64,000 nt of DNA from Cichorium intybus (Eukaryota; Streptophyta; Magnoliopsida; Asterales; Asteraceae). Below the pieces are notes generated by a model. It was not told the origin of the DNA. It was given only the letters and a program-made list of their open reading frames with translations, and did not search any database. Made by a program: the position numbers and the translations under genes. Position 1 is the stretch's first letter, and each line of letters begins with the position of its first letter. The stretch lies in contig CM042012.1 of NCBI GenBank assembly GCA_023525715.1, positions 117,101,298-117,165,297 of the forward strand. Direction: 5' to 3'. Below are positions 21,441 through 34,821 of the stretch, in pieces.

Positions 21441-21893
21441 ACCTAAGTGGCTGCCAGTTCTCTCACAAAAGAGGGGTATATGGCGAGTCTTTGTGACCGT
21501 GGGGGTTGATGAGGGGATGAATAGTTGATTGGAGAAGTTGTGAAAGAGCAAGGGGTTGTGATATGGCGTGTCAGATGTGAGACTCTGTGTTTAAGTGTGG
21601 TGATTTCACTACTCGTGCTTTCGTGATTTTTTGTTTTACGAGTTTATATGTGACTTGATGTGGTGTAAATGTGTTTATCATATGCTATCGTATGGTTGCT
21701 CACTAAGCTTTGTGGCTTATGTATGTGTTATATGTGTGTAGGTTAGAGATTAGTGGCACCTGGCTTAGATCGTAGGATCCATCGTGAAGACATTTGCTTG
21801 AGATTCCAAGTCTCGAGTATACCTATTTAGTGTTGATTGTTATTTAAAGTGTAGATATTTAGGTATACTCGGTGTCGAAAATCAGGCGTTACA

Positions 21894-23412
21894 AGTTGGT
21901 ATCAGAGTCGCGGTTTAAGTGAACTAGTTATCTGTAGAGTAAAATCCTAGACTTAAACCATATAGAATGGTGGGACTTTAACATTAATTATGTGATGTGA
22001 CTAACCATCTTATATGGGTTTGAATATGGTTAATACTAGGAGTAATCAGGGTTATGAGGGTACCCCATGGGGAGCTCTGCGAAGAGGTCGGACTCGGTCC
22101 CACGGCTTAGTGCATAGACAGAAAGAGAGGGACGCAGCAGGAGGGGGTCCATAGGAGTTACGGACAAGAATTGTTGTTATTGTTTGTGAGCTGTTACCTA
22201 CTATGTAGTTGGGATGGTACGACTGACATATGATTTGCAAGAAGTTAGGTTAGTTGTAAATAGTGTTATGGAGCCCACGTGGTTGTAATTTTGAGTTGTG
22301 TGATATGTTGAGGTGAGTGATTTCGAATGTTCAAATGGGAATTAATTACGCTGCCTGTGAATGTGGAAGGTACGTGATGGAATAGCTGAACTGTCTATGT
22401 ACAGTTCAGGAATCCATGTTTTGCTAAGTATAACTAGCTGGAAGGTTGTGATCATTCCTAGTTGGGGGATGAGGGAGAGAGTAAGTCGTGAGGGGTAGTG
22501 TGACTGGAATTAAAATAGCTAGTAGAGTTATAATTGTGATGGTTAATACACTAAATGTTAATGTGTGTATTGAAAAGTTGATATTGTGGTATGAATTGGT
22601 TGGGATTGTATCATAGACTATATACTCTTGTGGGGTGAGTGGTCTTGTGCGGGCCAATTATTGTAGGTGAGATGGGTATGACAATGATTTTATTTCCGGT
22701 TGAAGGGACTTTATTACCACTGACGAGAATAAGTGGTAAGTTACATAGCAATTAAATTGTGGTGATGCCTAGGAAGGGGTGGTGGTGGTGTAGTTTATAT
22801 ATGGTAACGAGATGAGAACATTGTTACTATGTGTGGTGGGTGTCCTGAAGTTAGGTAAATGCATAACGAGTATATTGCATGTTATGGTTACGTGTTGTAA
22901 TGATCACTTAATGAGTACTTAGTGATCATGTGCAGTGTGTGTGGTGATCACATAATGAGTATTTTGTGATCGTAGTTGTTGTATGGGTATGTGGCGGTTG
23001 CATAATGAGTACTTTGCAACCATATAGTGGGTTGCACATGTTGAGATGTTGGGTGATTATATTGTATGGTGCATGTGGGTAAATATATGTGTACAGTGTA
23101 GAAAAGTGGGTGTTCTTATGTGTAGAGTTGTATGAGTGATCGTATGTGTGCATGTGTAAAACAAGTGAGTGTAAGCAGAAATGAGTGTGATTTTGGTTGT
23201 GGTTGATAGGATCAATTCCTTAGCAATCAAACCAATCAGCACCAATGGAATATGGGTATAATAGAGGCTGATAGATTAAAATAGAGACTAAATTTTCTAA
23301 CGAGTAATTGGAATTTTATCCAAAACGTATGTGTGTATTTTTTAAAATTCTACAAACATGATACCCTGCTTTGAGAATCCGAGGACGGAATGTTTTGAAT
23401 GGGAGGAGAGTT
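21894..23412 (+). other. Internal region of the chromovirus-type element, no genes
   Basis: About 1.5 kb between primer site and polypurine tract. No frame of retroelement type was recognised. It contains four of the loop-conserved hairpins (22859-23021). The element would depend on proteins from another copy. Confidence 0.6.
22859..23021 (+). repeat. Cluster of four hairpins with conserved loop
   Basis: Stems ATGCA/TGCAT (22859-22880), ATGATCACT/AGTGATCAT (22900-22929), GATCACA/TGTGATC (about 22946-22971) and GGTTGCA/TGCAACC (22996-23021). Loops are variants of TAATGAGTACTT. The stems differ from each other yet remain paired, while the loop stays the same. Confidence 0.85.
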
Positions 23413-24663
23413 TGTATTACCTGTTTTCATAAAGAGGGGTTGAAATAGGAATTTTAGCAAAATAAAAGGGGCAGGGGAGATACCGGCGTTATTGGATAGG
23501 TAGCGATGCTATCTGTTGGAGCTGTAGATAGCGACACTAAGTGAGTCTAGGCAGAAGGTTTATTAAACCTTAGTTGGTTTTTAAAAAAAACTATTTTCAC
23601 ACGTTTCAGATAGGGGTAGAGCTGAATCGTTAGTGCTTGGAAGCTAGAATTGAAACTAGAAGTGTGGGAGGAAAGAAGATTAATGTATCTTTCAGTTTTC
23701 TAAAGTGATTGAGGTACATGGGGACGACTAAACGAGCTTGGAGTTGGAAGATTATATTTTCATGTCTATCAAGGTGAGTAACCCTACCTAGCATGTTAGC
23801 TGTGATAAGTGTATATTACGTGGCATGTATTACCTGGTGTGTATATTTTACTGGTAGTTAATGTTCATAAGTATATGAGCTGCCCGTGTGTGAATGTAAA
23901 CTAAGAGTATACTTGGGTTGTGTGGATAGCTGTGTAAGTGATACTACTAACTAAAACAGGTAGTGAAATGTGTAGTGTCTAAGGGTAATGAATTCTGAAG
24001 TTAGTAGTGTTATGTATAAAATTCGGAATTCGCACGAGACGAGAACTTCGTGACCATGAGTTAGCAGTTAATCTAGAGTTAAAAGGAGATATTTATATGA
24101 CTGCATAACGAGTACCTCACAGTGATGATATTGAGCCTTCGTGCATTGGAGTTTCCTATTGAGCATGTGGCTCTGAGATCTGTCACATCACAGGATCTTT
24201 ATGAAAGAGATATCAGGGGACATCTGTGCGACCACATAACGAGTACCTGGTGGTTGCGATTTGGGTCTTTCGGTCAATACGCATTGCTAGGGCCTACGTG
24301 GCCTGAAGCTTTTCATATGAGCCTTTGTGGCTTAGGGTTTACTTAGGCCTTAGTGCCCAAGGGATTGGGTTTAATCGCCCAATATATATTGTGAGGGTCT
24401 AAGTGGCCGATAGTTCTCTCACAAAAGGGGGGGGTGCGGTGAGTCTTTTTGACCCGAGACAGTAGGGGTTGAGGAGGGTACGGACAATTGATTGGAGGAG
24501 TTGTGAAATAGTAAGGGGTTGTGATATGGCGTGGTGGATGTATGATTTAGTGTTTATGTGTGGTGATTTCACTACTCATGCTTTCGTGATTGTTGTGTTT
24601 TACGGGTCATATGTGTGTGTTTATTTACATACCTTGTCTGCATACATGTGGTGTTCTTGCAGA

Positions 24664-24946
24664 ATTGATTTACGTTACTCTGTTTGATTGGAATCTTGAT
24701 AGGAAAGTGTCAACTCTTGTCGTTGATAATTGCACCACAAATGATGCATTTATCAGAATATAGTTAGAAAAAATTACTTTAAAATCACTAATGTTGAATG
24801 GTGATTTGTTTCATATGAGATATTGCACGCACATTCTGAATATTATTATTGTAGCTGGCTTATATCTTATTGGGGACAGGATTGAGAGAATTAGTGACAA
24901 TGTCTCCTTTCGGAGTGCATCACCTACAAGGAACCACGATTTTTAG
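24664..24946 (+). pseudogene. hAT transposase fragment
   Basis: Translation in one frame, then another after an in-frame stop near 24762, gives DWNLDRKVSTLVVDNCTTND and LMLNGDLFHMRYCTHILN, ending RISDNVSFRSASP. These are the conserved core motifs of plant hAT transposases (RNase-H-like fold around VDN and the C-x-x-H-I-L-N region). No N-terminal zinc finger and no C-terminal dimerisation domain nearby, so it is a relic. It begins where the chromovirus 3' LTR is lost. Confidence 0.75.
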
Positions 24947-25779
24947 AAAGTAGCATGTCAGTTGAGAATTTTCTTTTTCTTAACATATAGGTTTCACCTT
25001 TCAGCTTGATATCTATTAGATTCTGTTATAACGTATTTATAACAGTTAATATCGTTGGAATAAACCAAGGGCGTTATCATCTTTTTATTTAAAGTCTGAT
25101 AAAATGTTTGTTAGAAGCAGTTAGTTATTCAATGTATATATTCTTTACCTGTAATCATTCTCAAGTAACGAAAGATATTTTCTCTTTCTCATCTCTCTCA
25201 ATTGTGAAAGTTAACATGGTATCAGACTAAGTTCGATCTTTTATGTGCTTCTTCTTTCTTTGTTTTCATTCATGGCGACTGATGATTCCTCTTCTTCTTT
25301 TCTAAATTCCCTTGTTTTTTTATGCTTCTAGCCCCTATTTCATTGGATCATCTGACAGTCCAAACACAGTTCTTGTTTCTATTATTTTCGATATGGATTT
25401 AATTCATGGAAGAGATAGATGATAATCTCTCTATCTGTAAAGAATAAATTTGGATCCATTGATAGCATAATTACTCAACCTGCTATCACATCTTCTATTT
25501 ATCCTTCCTTGCATCGTGCCAATTCCATGGTGATAAGCTGGATCTGAAACTCTGTTTCTAAAAACATTGTTGATAATCTTCTCTTTTTCACTACTACTCA
25601 TGCGATCTGGAAAAAATTACATAAACAATTTGAACTATCCGATGGAGCTATTATTTACCAAATGCAGCAGCAGCTATACTCCTACTGTCTCAACTGCTTA
25701 TTCCTTGATTATTCAAGAGGAACGACAGAGAGGAATTAATCTGCCTTTTTCGCTTGCAATTGACTCTGTTGCTATATGA

Positions 25780-25962
25780 GTGTCATCTAATTCTTCCAAT
25801 TTATCCAAGAAGCTAACCTGCAATCACTGCAAGAAACCAGGTCACAAAACTGCTCAGTGTTACAGATTAATTGGCTTTCCTGCTAATTTTAAGTTTAAAA
25901 AGACTAAGAAGGAAGAAACAAAATCAAGTGTGTATATGTTGTTAATACTTCCTCTCCAATGA
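25780..25962 (+). pseudogene. Copia gag, CCHC zinc knuckle
   Basis: The frame contains CNHCKKPGHKTAQC, a perfect CX2CX4HX4C knuckle, followed by YRLIGFP and a lysine-rich tail, as in Copia Gag proteins. The upstream gag frame is broken by stops. Confidence 0.8.
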
Positions 25963-26066
25963 TGTCTCAAGATCAGTACCAACAATTACATTAACTCTTT
26001 TAAAATAACTCTCTTACATCTACATCTCCCTCTTCGTCTACTGATTCTCACATCACTGTTGGTGCG

Positions 26067-27359
26067 ATGAAAAATGAAGGTAACAATTTTGATTTTAAGC
26101 ATTTTGTTGTTAATGTTTACAAATCCTCCGATTTGTTACAACCACATATCTCTTGGATTGTTGATTATGGAGCAATCGCTCATATGTGTTTGAATAAATC
26201 ACTTTTCTCCTATTTTTCTAAACTTTCACAGAATCAATTCATTGGTCTTCCTAATGGCAATGGCACCATTCTTTCCTTTACTGGTAATGTGCCATTACAT
26301 GAGTCTCTTATTCTTCGAAATGTCTTATATGTTCCTTCTTTCAAATATAATCTTGTCTCTATTACCAAGATTACTTCACAACTTCACACTTTTGCCCACT
26401 TTATTGACACAATTGTCTAGTGCACTACCCTTCAGTCAAGAATAAAGTTGCTATTGGCTCTTTTGGCAAAAGACTCAATGACCCTTATGTCTTTTCTCAT
26501 CATGTTATACAAAAATGTCTATCCTTTTGTTTTTCTGTTTTTCCTATTATACATGATACATTCATCAATAATGTAACTCTTTCTTCTATTGCAATACAAT
26601 GTCATAATAGATTTGGTCATCTTCCTTTTAACAAACTACAATTACTTACTCTTGTTAAAGATTGTGATAATTCCCTTATTGAGTCCTGTGATATTTGTTT
26701 TAAATCCAAAAAACACCGAAACCCTTTTCCTAAAAGCATATTTGTAACACACCAATATTTTGATCTAGTATATTTTGATGTTTGGGGGGATATACAAGCA
26801 TTTGTCCCATGATGGTTTTAAATAATTTATTACCATTGTGGATGACTGCAGTAGGCATATGCTGACTCACAAGAGTTACGCCTTTACTTTGATCAAAAAT
26901 TTTATTGCTTACGTTCAGAATCAGTTTCACGAAGTTATTAAAACTATTCGAATTAATAATGCTTTCGAGCTTGGTTCTAGTAATGAAGGCACAATCTATT
27001 TTCAAAACATGGGAATACTTCATCAAAAATAGAAACCTCATACTCCTCAACATAATGGTCTTGCCCAAAGGAAATATAGACATATTATAGAGGTTGCAAG
27101 GGCTTTATACTTTCAGTCTGGTTTGGGAATTGCTTATTGGAATGAATGTGTGAAGACTGCAGTCCATCTTATCAGCAAAATGCCCACAAAAACTCTTAAA
27201 AGTGCCACTCCTTTTGTGATACTTATGGGTCACAAACCAGATCTCACTCATTTGAAAGTGTTTAGCTGTCTTTGTTTCATTACTACTTCTCCTATCAGTC
27301 GTGATAAATTTATGTCTAGATGTCATCCCTGTGTTTTCATTGTATTCCCCACCGGTTAA
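26067..27359 (+). pseudogene. Copia protease and integrase region, broken
   Basis: Protease: WIVDYGAIAHM at about 26155-26190, where Copia proteases usually have DSG. Pre-integrase zinc region: HNRFGHLPFNKLQ...CDICFKSKKH. Integrase core: FDLVYFDVWGD keeps the first aspartate, but the second (IKTIRINNAFELG) is replaced by Asn and the glutamate region reads NGLAQRKYRH. Several stops (for example near 26812 and 27032). Not functional. Confidence 0.8.
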
Positions 27360-27371
27360 AAAGCTTACAAA

Positions 27372-28403
27372 GTGTTAAATCTTGTTAATAAGCATATTCA
27401 TATCACACGTGATATTACATTCTTTGAAGACTTATTTCCCTTACATTCCATGCTTAAACCTCATGAAGATTCATCTTCTTCTTATTTACCGGTTAAATCA
27501 TCTGATTATCCTCATTATAGTTCCAATTCTACCCTTGATACTTCTTCTAATTCCCCACATTTAAATTCCCATTCAAATCACCCATCTCTTTCTCCAAACC
27601 ATGCACTTAGTTTTCCTGACCCACATAGAGGATCAACCAGATTTTGTCAACCTTTAATTAGATTACAGTATTACATTTCTAATCATGTTGATTTTGGACA
27701 TCTTTGTTGTCATACTATCACTAATATGTGCATTCAAGATGAAACTTTTCCTTTTTCAAACAAACATGTTTCTCTTTCTTCATATGTATTTCATTATGAA
27801 TTACAAATTCCTGGGCCAGCCTTCTATCATCAAGCTAAAGGTGATCCACATTTGGAAGTAGCCATGTATAATGAACTTCAAGCACTCGTTACCAATAAGA
27901 CTGGAGACAATGTCAAACTTCCTAAGGGTAAGAAACATATTTCTTGTCGATGGGTATACAAAGTAAAATAGCGAGCTGTGGTTCCGTTGAAAGGCACAAA
28001 GCCCATTTGGTAGCTAAAGGATTTACTCAACAACAAGGAATCGACTATCAATGACATTTTTTCTCCAGTTGTTAAATTTAACACAGTATGATTTACATGG
28101 CGATTTAGCAATTGGATGTCAACAACGCTTTCCTCCATGGTCAATTCAACAATTAGATGTCAACAACGCTTTCCTTCATGGCGATTTACATGAAGATGTT
28201 TATATGAAGATACCTCCAGGCTTTCAAGTTAGTTCTCCTCATCTTGTTTGCAAATTAAATAAATCCTTATATGGCTTAAAACAAGCTTCCAGACAATGAT
28301 ATTCTAAGCTTTCTGATGCACTTCGAATTCAAGGATACAAACATTCTCACAATGATTACTCTATTTTCTTGAAGAAAGACTCCACTGTTATAGTGGCTAT
28401 TTG
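27372..28403 (+). pseudogene. Copia reverse transcriptase, N-terminal part
   Basis: Contains AMYNELQALVTN, HISCRWVYKVK and QQLDVNNAFLHGDLHEDVYM, typical of Copia reverse transcriptase, with stops at about 27969 and 28299. A local duplication at about 28102-28195 repeats the phrase ATGTCAACAACGCTTTCC together with GGCGATTTA. The frame is cut at 28403 by the solo LTR and resumes at 32262. Confidence 0.8.
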
Positions 28404-31400
28404 TGTAACACCCCATCTTTCATACACCTAAAATGGTGTAATCAATTATAAAACATTGTGAAGTAAAATAAAATAAAAATATGTTCTTTCAAAAACTTTT
28501 TCTTTTAACCATTAAGCCATTATTTAAAACTTTGGTCCCAACAAAATAATTAAGTTTAAAAGTATTTAAAGTACTTTGGGGGTTACAAACTCAGATCATA
28601 ACAACCATAGCAAAGCCTTAAAGCATCTCAAAGCTAATGTTTCATAATTACACAATAGTTCTACCGAAAATTCGGCATGACCTTTGGGCTAAACGGATAA
28701 AATCCATACTGACTCGACTCTCAAAAGCAAAATAGCCCAAAGGCATTATGGAACATAGCAAAACTTTACAAATAACGATAAAGGTCATTCTAAACATAAA
28801 CATAATATGGCTCTCAACAATTCACATGATTATATCGTCTATAGGACAAAACTACCCTTCAATCTTCAATTCTATCTACAAAGCTTTAGCTTTATTCTAA
28901 ATCCAACACTTCTATCATCTAATGCCCATAATCCTGTTCTTGAGATACATAGCATTAAAACAAAGATACGTAAGACAAATATGTCTCGTGAGATACAATG
29001 GTTTTAGACTCAAAAAATTTATAAACATAACATATATCATTTTCAAACCTTTTGTAATCAAATCATGTAAAGACACTTTCTGTTAGATAGTTCATAAACA
29101 ATTCATATCGTAATACTTGTTATCAAAACCTTTATAATTGAAACATATTGTCATTTTTCTTGTAAAATCTTTTCATAATAAATTAAATAACAATCTTACC
29201 AACATAAAACTTTCATTACTTAAACTTGACTGGCATTCAATCATAACTGGATTTTTATACTTAGGGCATTAATCACCTTAAGTGATACCCCAAAACTAGG
29301 ATGGAAAGAATGAAATCAGTCCATCCTAGCATCATAAGCTTTAGGACATCTACTTCGCGACGGGGTCGGTACCACCCTAGTAGATTCCTCTAGGTTCCCT
29401 TGTGGGAACATCATGGCCCAAGAAAAAGTGGGTAACATAATAACTTGCATTGCTGCATTCATTCATATCTCAAATACCAGTCATTTAAAACATAACATTA
29501 CTTAGCATCAAAGTACTCATTTATAAACACATTAAGGCTAATGCCAAAACATCTTTTCATAAACATCGTATAGCTAGATGCCAAAACTTACTTTTCAAAA
29601 CATATTCAATTTAATGTCAAATCATACTTTGAAAACATAACAGTAAACATTCATAAGCATGACATGGATGGTAAAACTTGCATATAGACTCGTATTAAAA
29701 AGCCATATAAAACTTTGTACATACTTGCTAATTCAAGCTTTAAAAACCATTTGGAAGATCATTACTCATAAAACATTTATCATAAGATTAAATATAAAAC
29801 ATTCAATATTTAAAACTTGTTGGTATGTACCCAGTAAAAATCCTCATGTACTCACCTCGGTAGCTAGGTATGTCTGGCTACATTAGTCCACTAACTCTAA
29901 GCTTTTACTGCTTCCAAACATCCTTCAACCTCTATTGATTTAATAAAACGTTAGTATATATTACACAACTAGACACATAATTTTTATCAATTCACACAAG
30001 AACCCTTCATAAACATCATTTAATTCCATTTTAACTATTAGGTATATTCCTTAAAACATAATAATTATTTTTGGACATTTTTACCCTTTTTGTCCCAAAT
30101 TAGACTAATTATACATTTCTTGAGTTTAACATGTAATCTAGACAAATTTATAGTTCTAACATGTTTATAATGCAATACTAATCGCTTAGATGTCAAAACA
30201 TATATTGTTTTACTCTTTTATGCCATTTCGACAATTCTAAATCAATAAAGTTCTATAAATGGAAACCGTTGAAAAACATATTATTTTCCATTCATACCTT
30301 TCAATTGCATTATTAACACTTCACCAACATTATTCTGTTGATTAAACATACTTTACATAAGGTTGATATCCACATATGCCAAATTCCTCTTTTTGTCCCA
30401 CTTTTGGTCGAATGTGACATTTTTACCTTTTTCCCAAGTTATTTAACGACATTCTTCTTTTTTACTTCTTTATTAGTTCACCTTGACTATTAGATGATAA
30501 AACATCCGTCATCTACCTCTTTTCTACCATCTTAGCAAATTTCAACCATTAAAGTTTCCATAAATATAAGTACGTGTAGAACATGTTATTTCTCCTTTGC
30601 TTGACTCCAATGTATTACCAATATATTTCATAAATGCCTTTACAATTCTCTTCTACGAACTATTTGAGTCATGTTTTATAAAATAACAAATATTGTCCCA
30701 AAAGGGTTGGAATGCCCAATTCCATTCCAACCAACGTATGAAATAAGCTTCTAAATTACATTTATAAACCCCAAAAACTTGTATAATAGTCATATTACGT
30801 TCAAATGGTAAATTTGATATAATTCATTTTTACAAATATTTGGAATACAATCATACCTAGACACACAAGGTGGCATAAGGATGTTCCAAATGATAACTTC
30901 AAAGTTCTTTCATGTGTATAAATGCTAACATATTCCAATGACACAAATAATCAAGTTATAATTCCATTTTTTTATCATTTAATTTGACCAAATCAGAAAA
31001 AGAACCATGGTTACTATTCATCATCTCCTTCACCAAAAAGGCTAGTGAAATAGCACCCTTAAAATCTCAATTAAAATTCATACCAACAAATTTTCTAGAT
31101 GTTTTTGAGCTCAAATTATGACATATATCGAGAAATAAATCCCAATTTCATCATGCATTAAAAAATTTTCACACTCAATATCTAGGATTTCAAAAATTAG
31201 ATGTTTACTTTTCAATCAAATCTGTCCACAACCTCAAAATTCTGAAATTGGAGTTGTTTATAGCTTAAAATCGGACATCAATGACCATCCCTACCACCGG
31301 CGACCACCATAGCCGGCTGTCGGCCCTCCGACGACTTCTTGCTGCCATGAAAATTCGTCCTGCAGCTGCTAACGTCCGCTACTAGACCCTTCCTCTCAAT

Positions 31401-32261
31401 CCTGCTGTTCCCTCTCTCATTCTCGGCATAAAAATACGAAATACACACATCGAAGTGATGTGTGCGTGTTCCTTCTCGTTTCCATTCTCCCCTCTCACGT
31501 TTTTTTTCCTGCTTCTCGTTCTATTTTCTTATGCTTATCAAGTGAAGAACACACAAATATAGAAAACCGGGTTCTAATTCTTATTTTGACTGGTCAAAAG
31601 CGAAATTACTGAAAATACCCTCAGCTCTATGACCTAGAGACAATTTTCAGCTTTTCTTATGATTTATTTCTCAAACTTCACACTATCATAACTTCTACTT
31701 ACAATGACCAAAATTTTCAAATCTTATACATTTAGAAAGGTGGGAATCAACTTAACAACTTCCTCCTACTGAATTAAGTCTGAATTTATACCAAATTACC
31801 AATTTTCAAATAAAACCCCTCAAACATGACCCTTTGGCCATTTTTGTCAATTTTTGGTCATCTTTACATGGTCATAACTTCTTCGTTATAATTCCAGATG
31901 ACCTGAATCCTTTTCCTATATTCTTTTTACATAAAATATTATGAAAGTATCCTTTATGACTTTCTCCCAATTCCTTATATATGTTTAGATATTAATTTTT
32001 GAAGATTTACAATTATTCTTTTCACTTTTAGTCCCAAATTTCCATTTTAGCTCTCGGGTCTTTAAACCGAATTTCCAAATGACATAATATTTCGTTATGA
32101 CTTAATAAAAGGTCTTAAAACATAATTTTCCATATTTTTACATTCTTTGACCATTTTGCCATTTCGATTACATTAAAATTCCTTTGAACCTCAAACTTCT
32201 TAATATTGAGATACTTAACTTTATATTCTTATTTTGTCTATCAAAATTTTTGGTTGTCACA
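28404..32261 (-). mobile_element. Solo LTR of a large Gypsy (chromovirus-like) element, minus orientation
   Basis: 3,858 bp inserted in the reverse transcriptase frame. On the minus strand it starts TGTGACAACC and ends GGGGTGTTACA. Flanks are ATTTG (28399-28403) and ATTTA (32262-32266), a target duplication with one mismatch. No coding frames. A GGTGAGTAC phrase about 29855 (minus strand) matches the other chromovirus-type LTRs here. It is most simply a solo LTR left by recombination. Confidence 0.7.
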
Positions 32262-32779
32262 ATTTACATGGACCATATCTTAGTAACTGGGAACAATTCT
32301 GATCAAATCACATAATTAAAACTCTTTCTTGACAATAAGTTTAAAATTAAAGATTTGGGACATATCAATTATTTCCTTGGACTCGAATTTCAATCAGTTT
32401 CAGATGGCATGGTTGTTCATCAGAGCAAGTTCATTAGAGAATTGTTAGCCTTATATTTTGTCACGGATTCCAGTTCAGTGTCAACTCCCTTACCAACTAA
32501 AGTTCAACTTTTTCCCAAAATGGACAATCCTCTTAAAGATCCTACAGTTTACAGACAAATAGTTGGAAAATTGAACTTTTCATGTCTATACCAGACCTGA
32601 TCTTGCATATTTCATGCAGTTTCTAAATCAGTTCAATCAGCAACTATCCCAGACACATTGTGAAGTGGCTTTACACACTTTAAAAAATGTCTAGGGAACA
32701 ATAAGCCAGGGTTTATTCTTCGACAAAAATCCGAATTACAAATTAAAAGCCTATTGTGACTCGGATTGGGCAACTTGTC
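32262..32779 (+). pseudogene. Copia reverse transcriptase C-terminal part and start of RNase H
   Basis: The frame resumes with IYMDHILVTGN, where Copia enzymes have YVDD. Then GHINYFLGLEFQ, VVHQSKFIRELL and YRQIVGKLNF. RNase H starts with AYCDSDWATC and is cut by the next solo LTR. Confidence 0.8.
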
Positions 32780-34528
32780 TGTAAGACCCTAACCTTGAGA
32801 AGTCAAGTTCCAAGTTTCAAAGAGTCAAAGTTCGCGGGTCTAAAGGAGCAAAATTAAGGAAAATGGGGGAAAGTGCCCATTAGCGCTGCTAATGAGTACA
32901 TTCGCGAGGCTAATGTGGCTTATGTCGCTAAGATGTCTTTTTCGTGTCGTTAACTTGCCAGGCTGGTGGGTGCATTTGCACGATCATGGTTAGGGATGCT
33001 AACCTTAAGGTTAGTAGTGCTAACTTCTGATTTTTGGCCAAAACCCTAGATTTTCATGCTTGGGCCATATTTAAGAGTTGGGAACCCTAGGGCAGCCGCC
33101 AAATGCAACGTTTCAGCCCCCAAACGATTTCTCTTTCTCTCTAACCTTGTAGAAGGGATTTTTGATGATTTTGGTGTGTTTGGATGAATTTTTGAAGCCT
33201 TAAGGATGCTAAAAGGAAGTTTGTGATGCTACAAGTTGTTTCTCTTGTGTAAAGCTTCAAAGATCTACAATTTCTGGACCATTGTGAGTCAAGTTCTCAC
33301 CTTTATGCATAGTTATGGGTTTTCTTATGATTTTGGCATGTTCTTATGGATTAAATTAGTGAATTGGTTCTTTGTGGTTTTTGTCCATGGTTTGGGAGGA
33401 TAAAGTTGGAAACTTTATGCCTTAAATATCTGATTTAGACCATTTAGGATGGGTTAGAGAGTAAGTCAAACTCTCTATGGTGATTTTGGTTAGTTTTGGA
33501 CCACCTTGGACTTGAATCTTGTTCTTGATCTTGTATTGTGATGTTTGGGAGGATAAAGTTAGGATCTTTATGGATTTAGGGCTGTATGGAAGGTCCTTAG
33601 ATGAATTAAGACCCTTGGCTGAAAGGATTAAGAACTTAATGGACTTTTGGATCTGTTCATAGTTAACGATGCTAACTTGGGGAGTTAGCGGCGCTAACTA
33701 TGCTGTTGACTTTTGTTGACTTTGACCTTTGACCGTTGAATTTCTAGACCAATTTGGTCAAGCTTGAGGGTTTGGGGTGTCGGTCTTATAGGATTATCTT
33801 GTTTGGGATTTAGGAAGTGCTGAGTGGAGTTTATCTTGTTAGGACATTCGCATTGTCGGTTCCGTAGACGCGCGTGAGGAATGTTGTTTGACTTTGTGGA
33901 TCAGGTGAGTCTTCTCACTATACTATGGATGATCTTACATGCATAGATAGCTTTATTACTTTGTGTAATATTGTGTTGTATGTGCCTTACGATGACATCT
34001 GACATATCGGGGCTACCCGTGAGTCAACCAATGATTCTGACAAATCGGGGCAACCTGTGAATCAACCGATGATTACGATAAATCGAGGCAACCTGTGAGT
34101 CAACCGATGATTCTGACATATCGGGGCAACCCGTGTGTCAACCGATGATTTCTGACGTATCAGGGAAACCCGTGAGTCAATCGATGATTCTGGCGGATCG
34201 GGGCAAGCCCGAGAGCCAACCGATGATTTGTTAAACGATGATTTTATGTGATGGATCATGTGGTATTTTGGGGAACTCACTAAGCTTTGTGCTTACTCTT
34301 TCACCCTAACTGTTTTTCAAGTATCTGCTGGCTTGAGCTTGGAGCACGGCGCGACTGTACCAATCTAGAGTTTTGGTATCTAAGTCTTCGGCCGAAAAAT
34401 GTTTTGTAAACACGTTTTATATGTTTAAATACTAAGTTTTAAATTGGATGGTTTTATATGGCAATTCTTTTATTGTATTTAATTTTTTTTTTAAAAGAAA
34501 ATTTTATTACTGGATTTGGGACATTACA
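32780..34528 (+). mobile_element. Solo LTR of a chromovirus-like element
   Basis: 1,749 bp starting TGTAAGACCC and ending GGGACATTACA. The target duplication TTGTC is perfect (32775-32779 and 34529-34533). It shares AGGTGAGT (33904) and CTCACTAAGCTTTGTG (34276) phrases with the element at 12042-24635, in the same orientation. No coding region. A six-unit tandem repeat lies at 34001-34230. Confidence 0.85.
34001..34230 (+). repeat. 38-bp tandem repeat, six units
   Basis: Units of about 38 bp containing ATCGGGGCAACCCGTGAG and TCAACCGATGATTC. In most junctions CCGAT pairs with ATCGG of the next unit and CGGG with CCCG, so each unit can fold into small hairpins. Confidence 0.85.
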
Positions 34529-34821
34529 TTGTCCTATTACAGAAGATCTGTCAGTGGTTTTTTCATTCTCTTTGGTGGAACCCCTATTTTATGGATATCT
34601 AAAAAACAGTTAATTGGTTCAATGTTATCTGCTGAAGCAGAATATCATTCCAGGAGGAGGATCTGTTCTGAACTCGCTTTGTCAGAGAAAATTTACAAGA
34701 TGGTCTCATTTCTGTATCTCATGTCCGAACTGATCATCAGTTGGCAGATGTTTTCACTAAGCCATTAAATGGTGTTCTTCACAATAAAGCAGTTTCCAAG
34801 CTGCATCTTGCGGGGGGGGGG
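34529..34821 (+). pseudogene. Copia RNase H, C-terminal part
   Basis: RRSVSGFFILFGGTPILWIS, SAEAEYHSRRRICSEL and, after frameshifts, DHQLADVFTKPLNG are the usual closing motifs of Copia pol. Followed by the G-rich polypurine tract. Confidence 0.8.

Noticed and set aside
34001..34230. CRISPR-like array
   Set aside because: Units are contiguous 38-bp tandem repeats without unique spacers, in a plant LTR.
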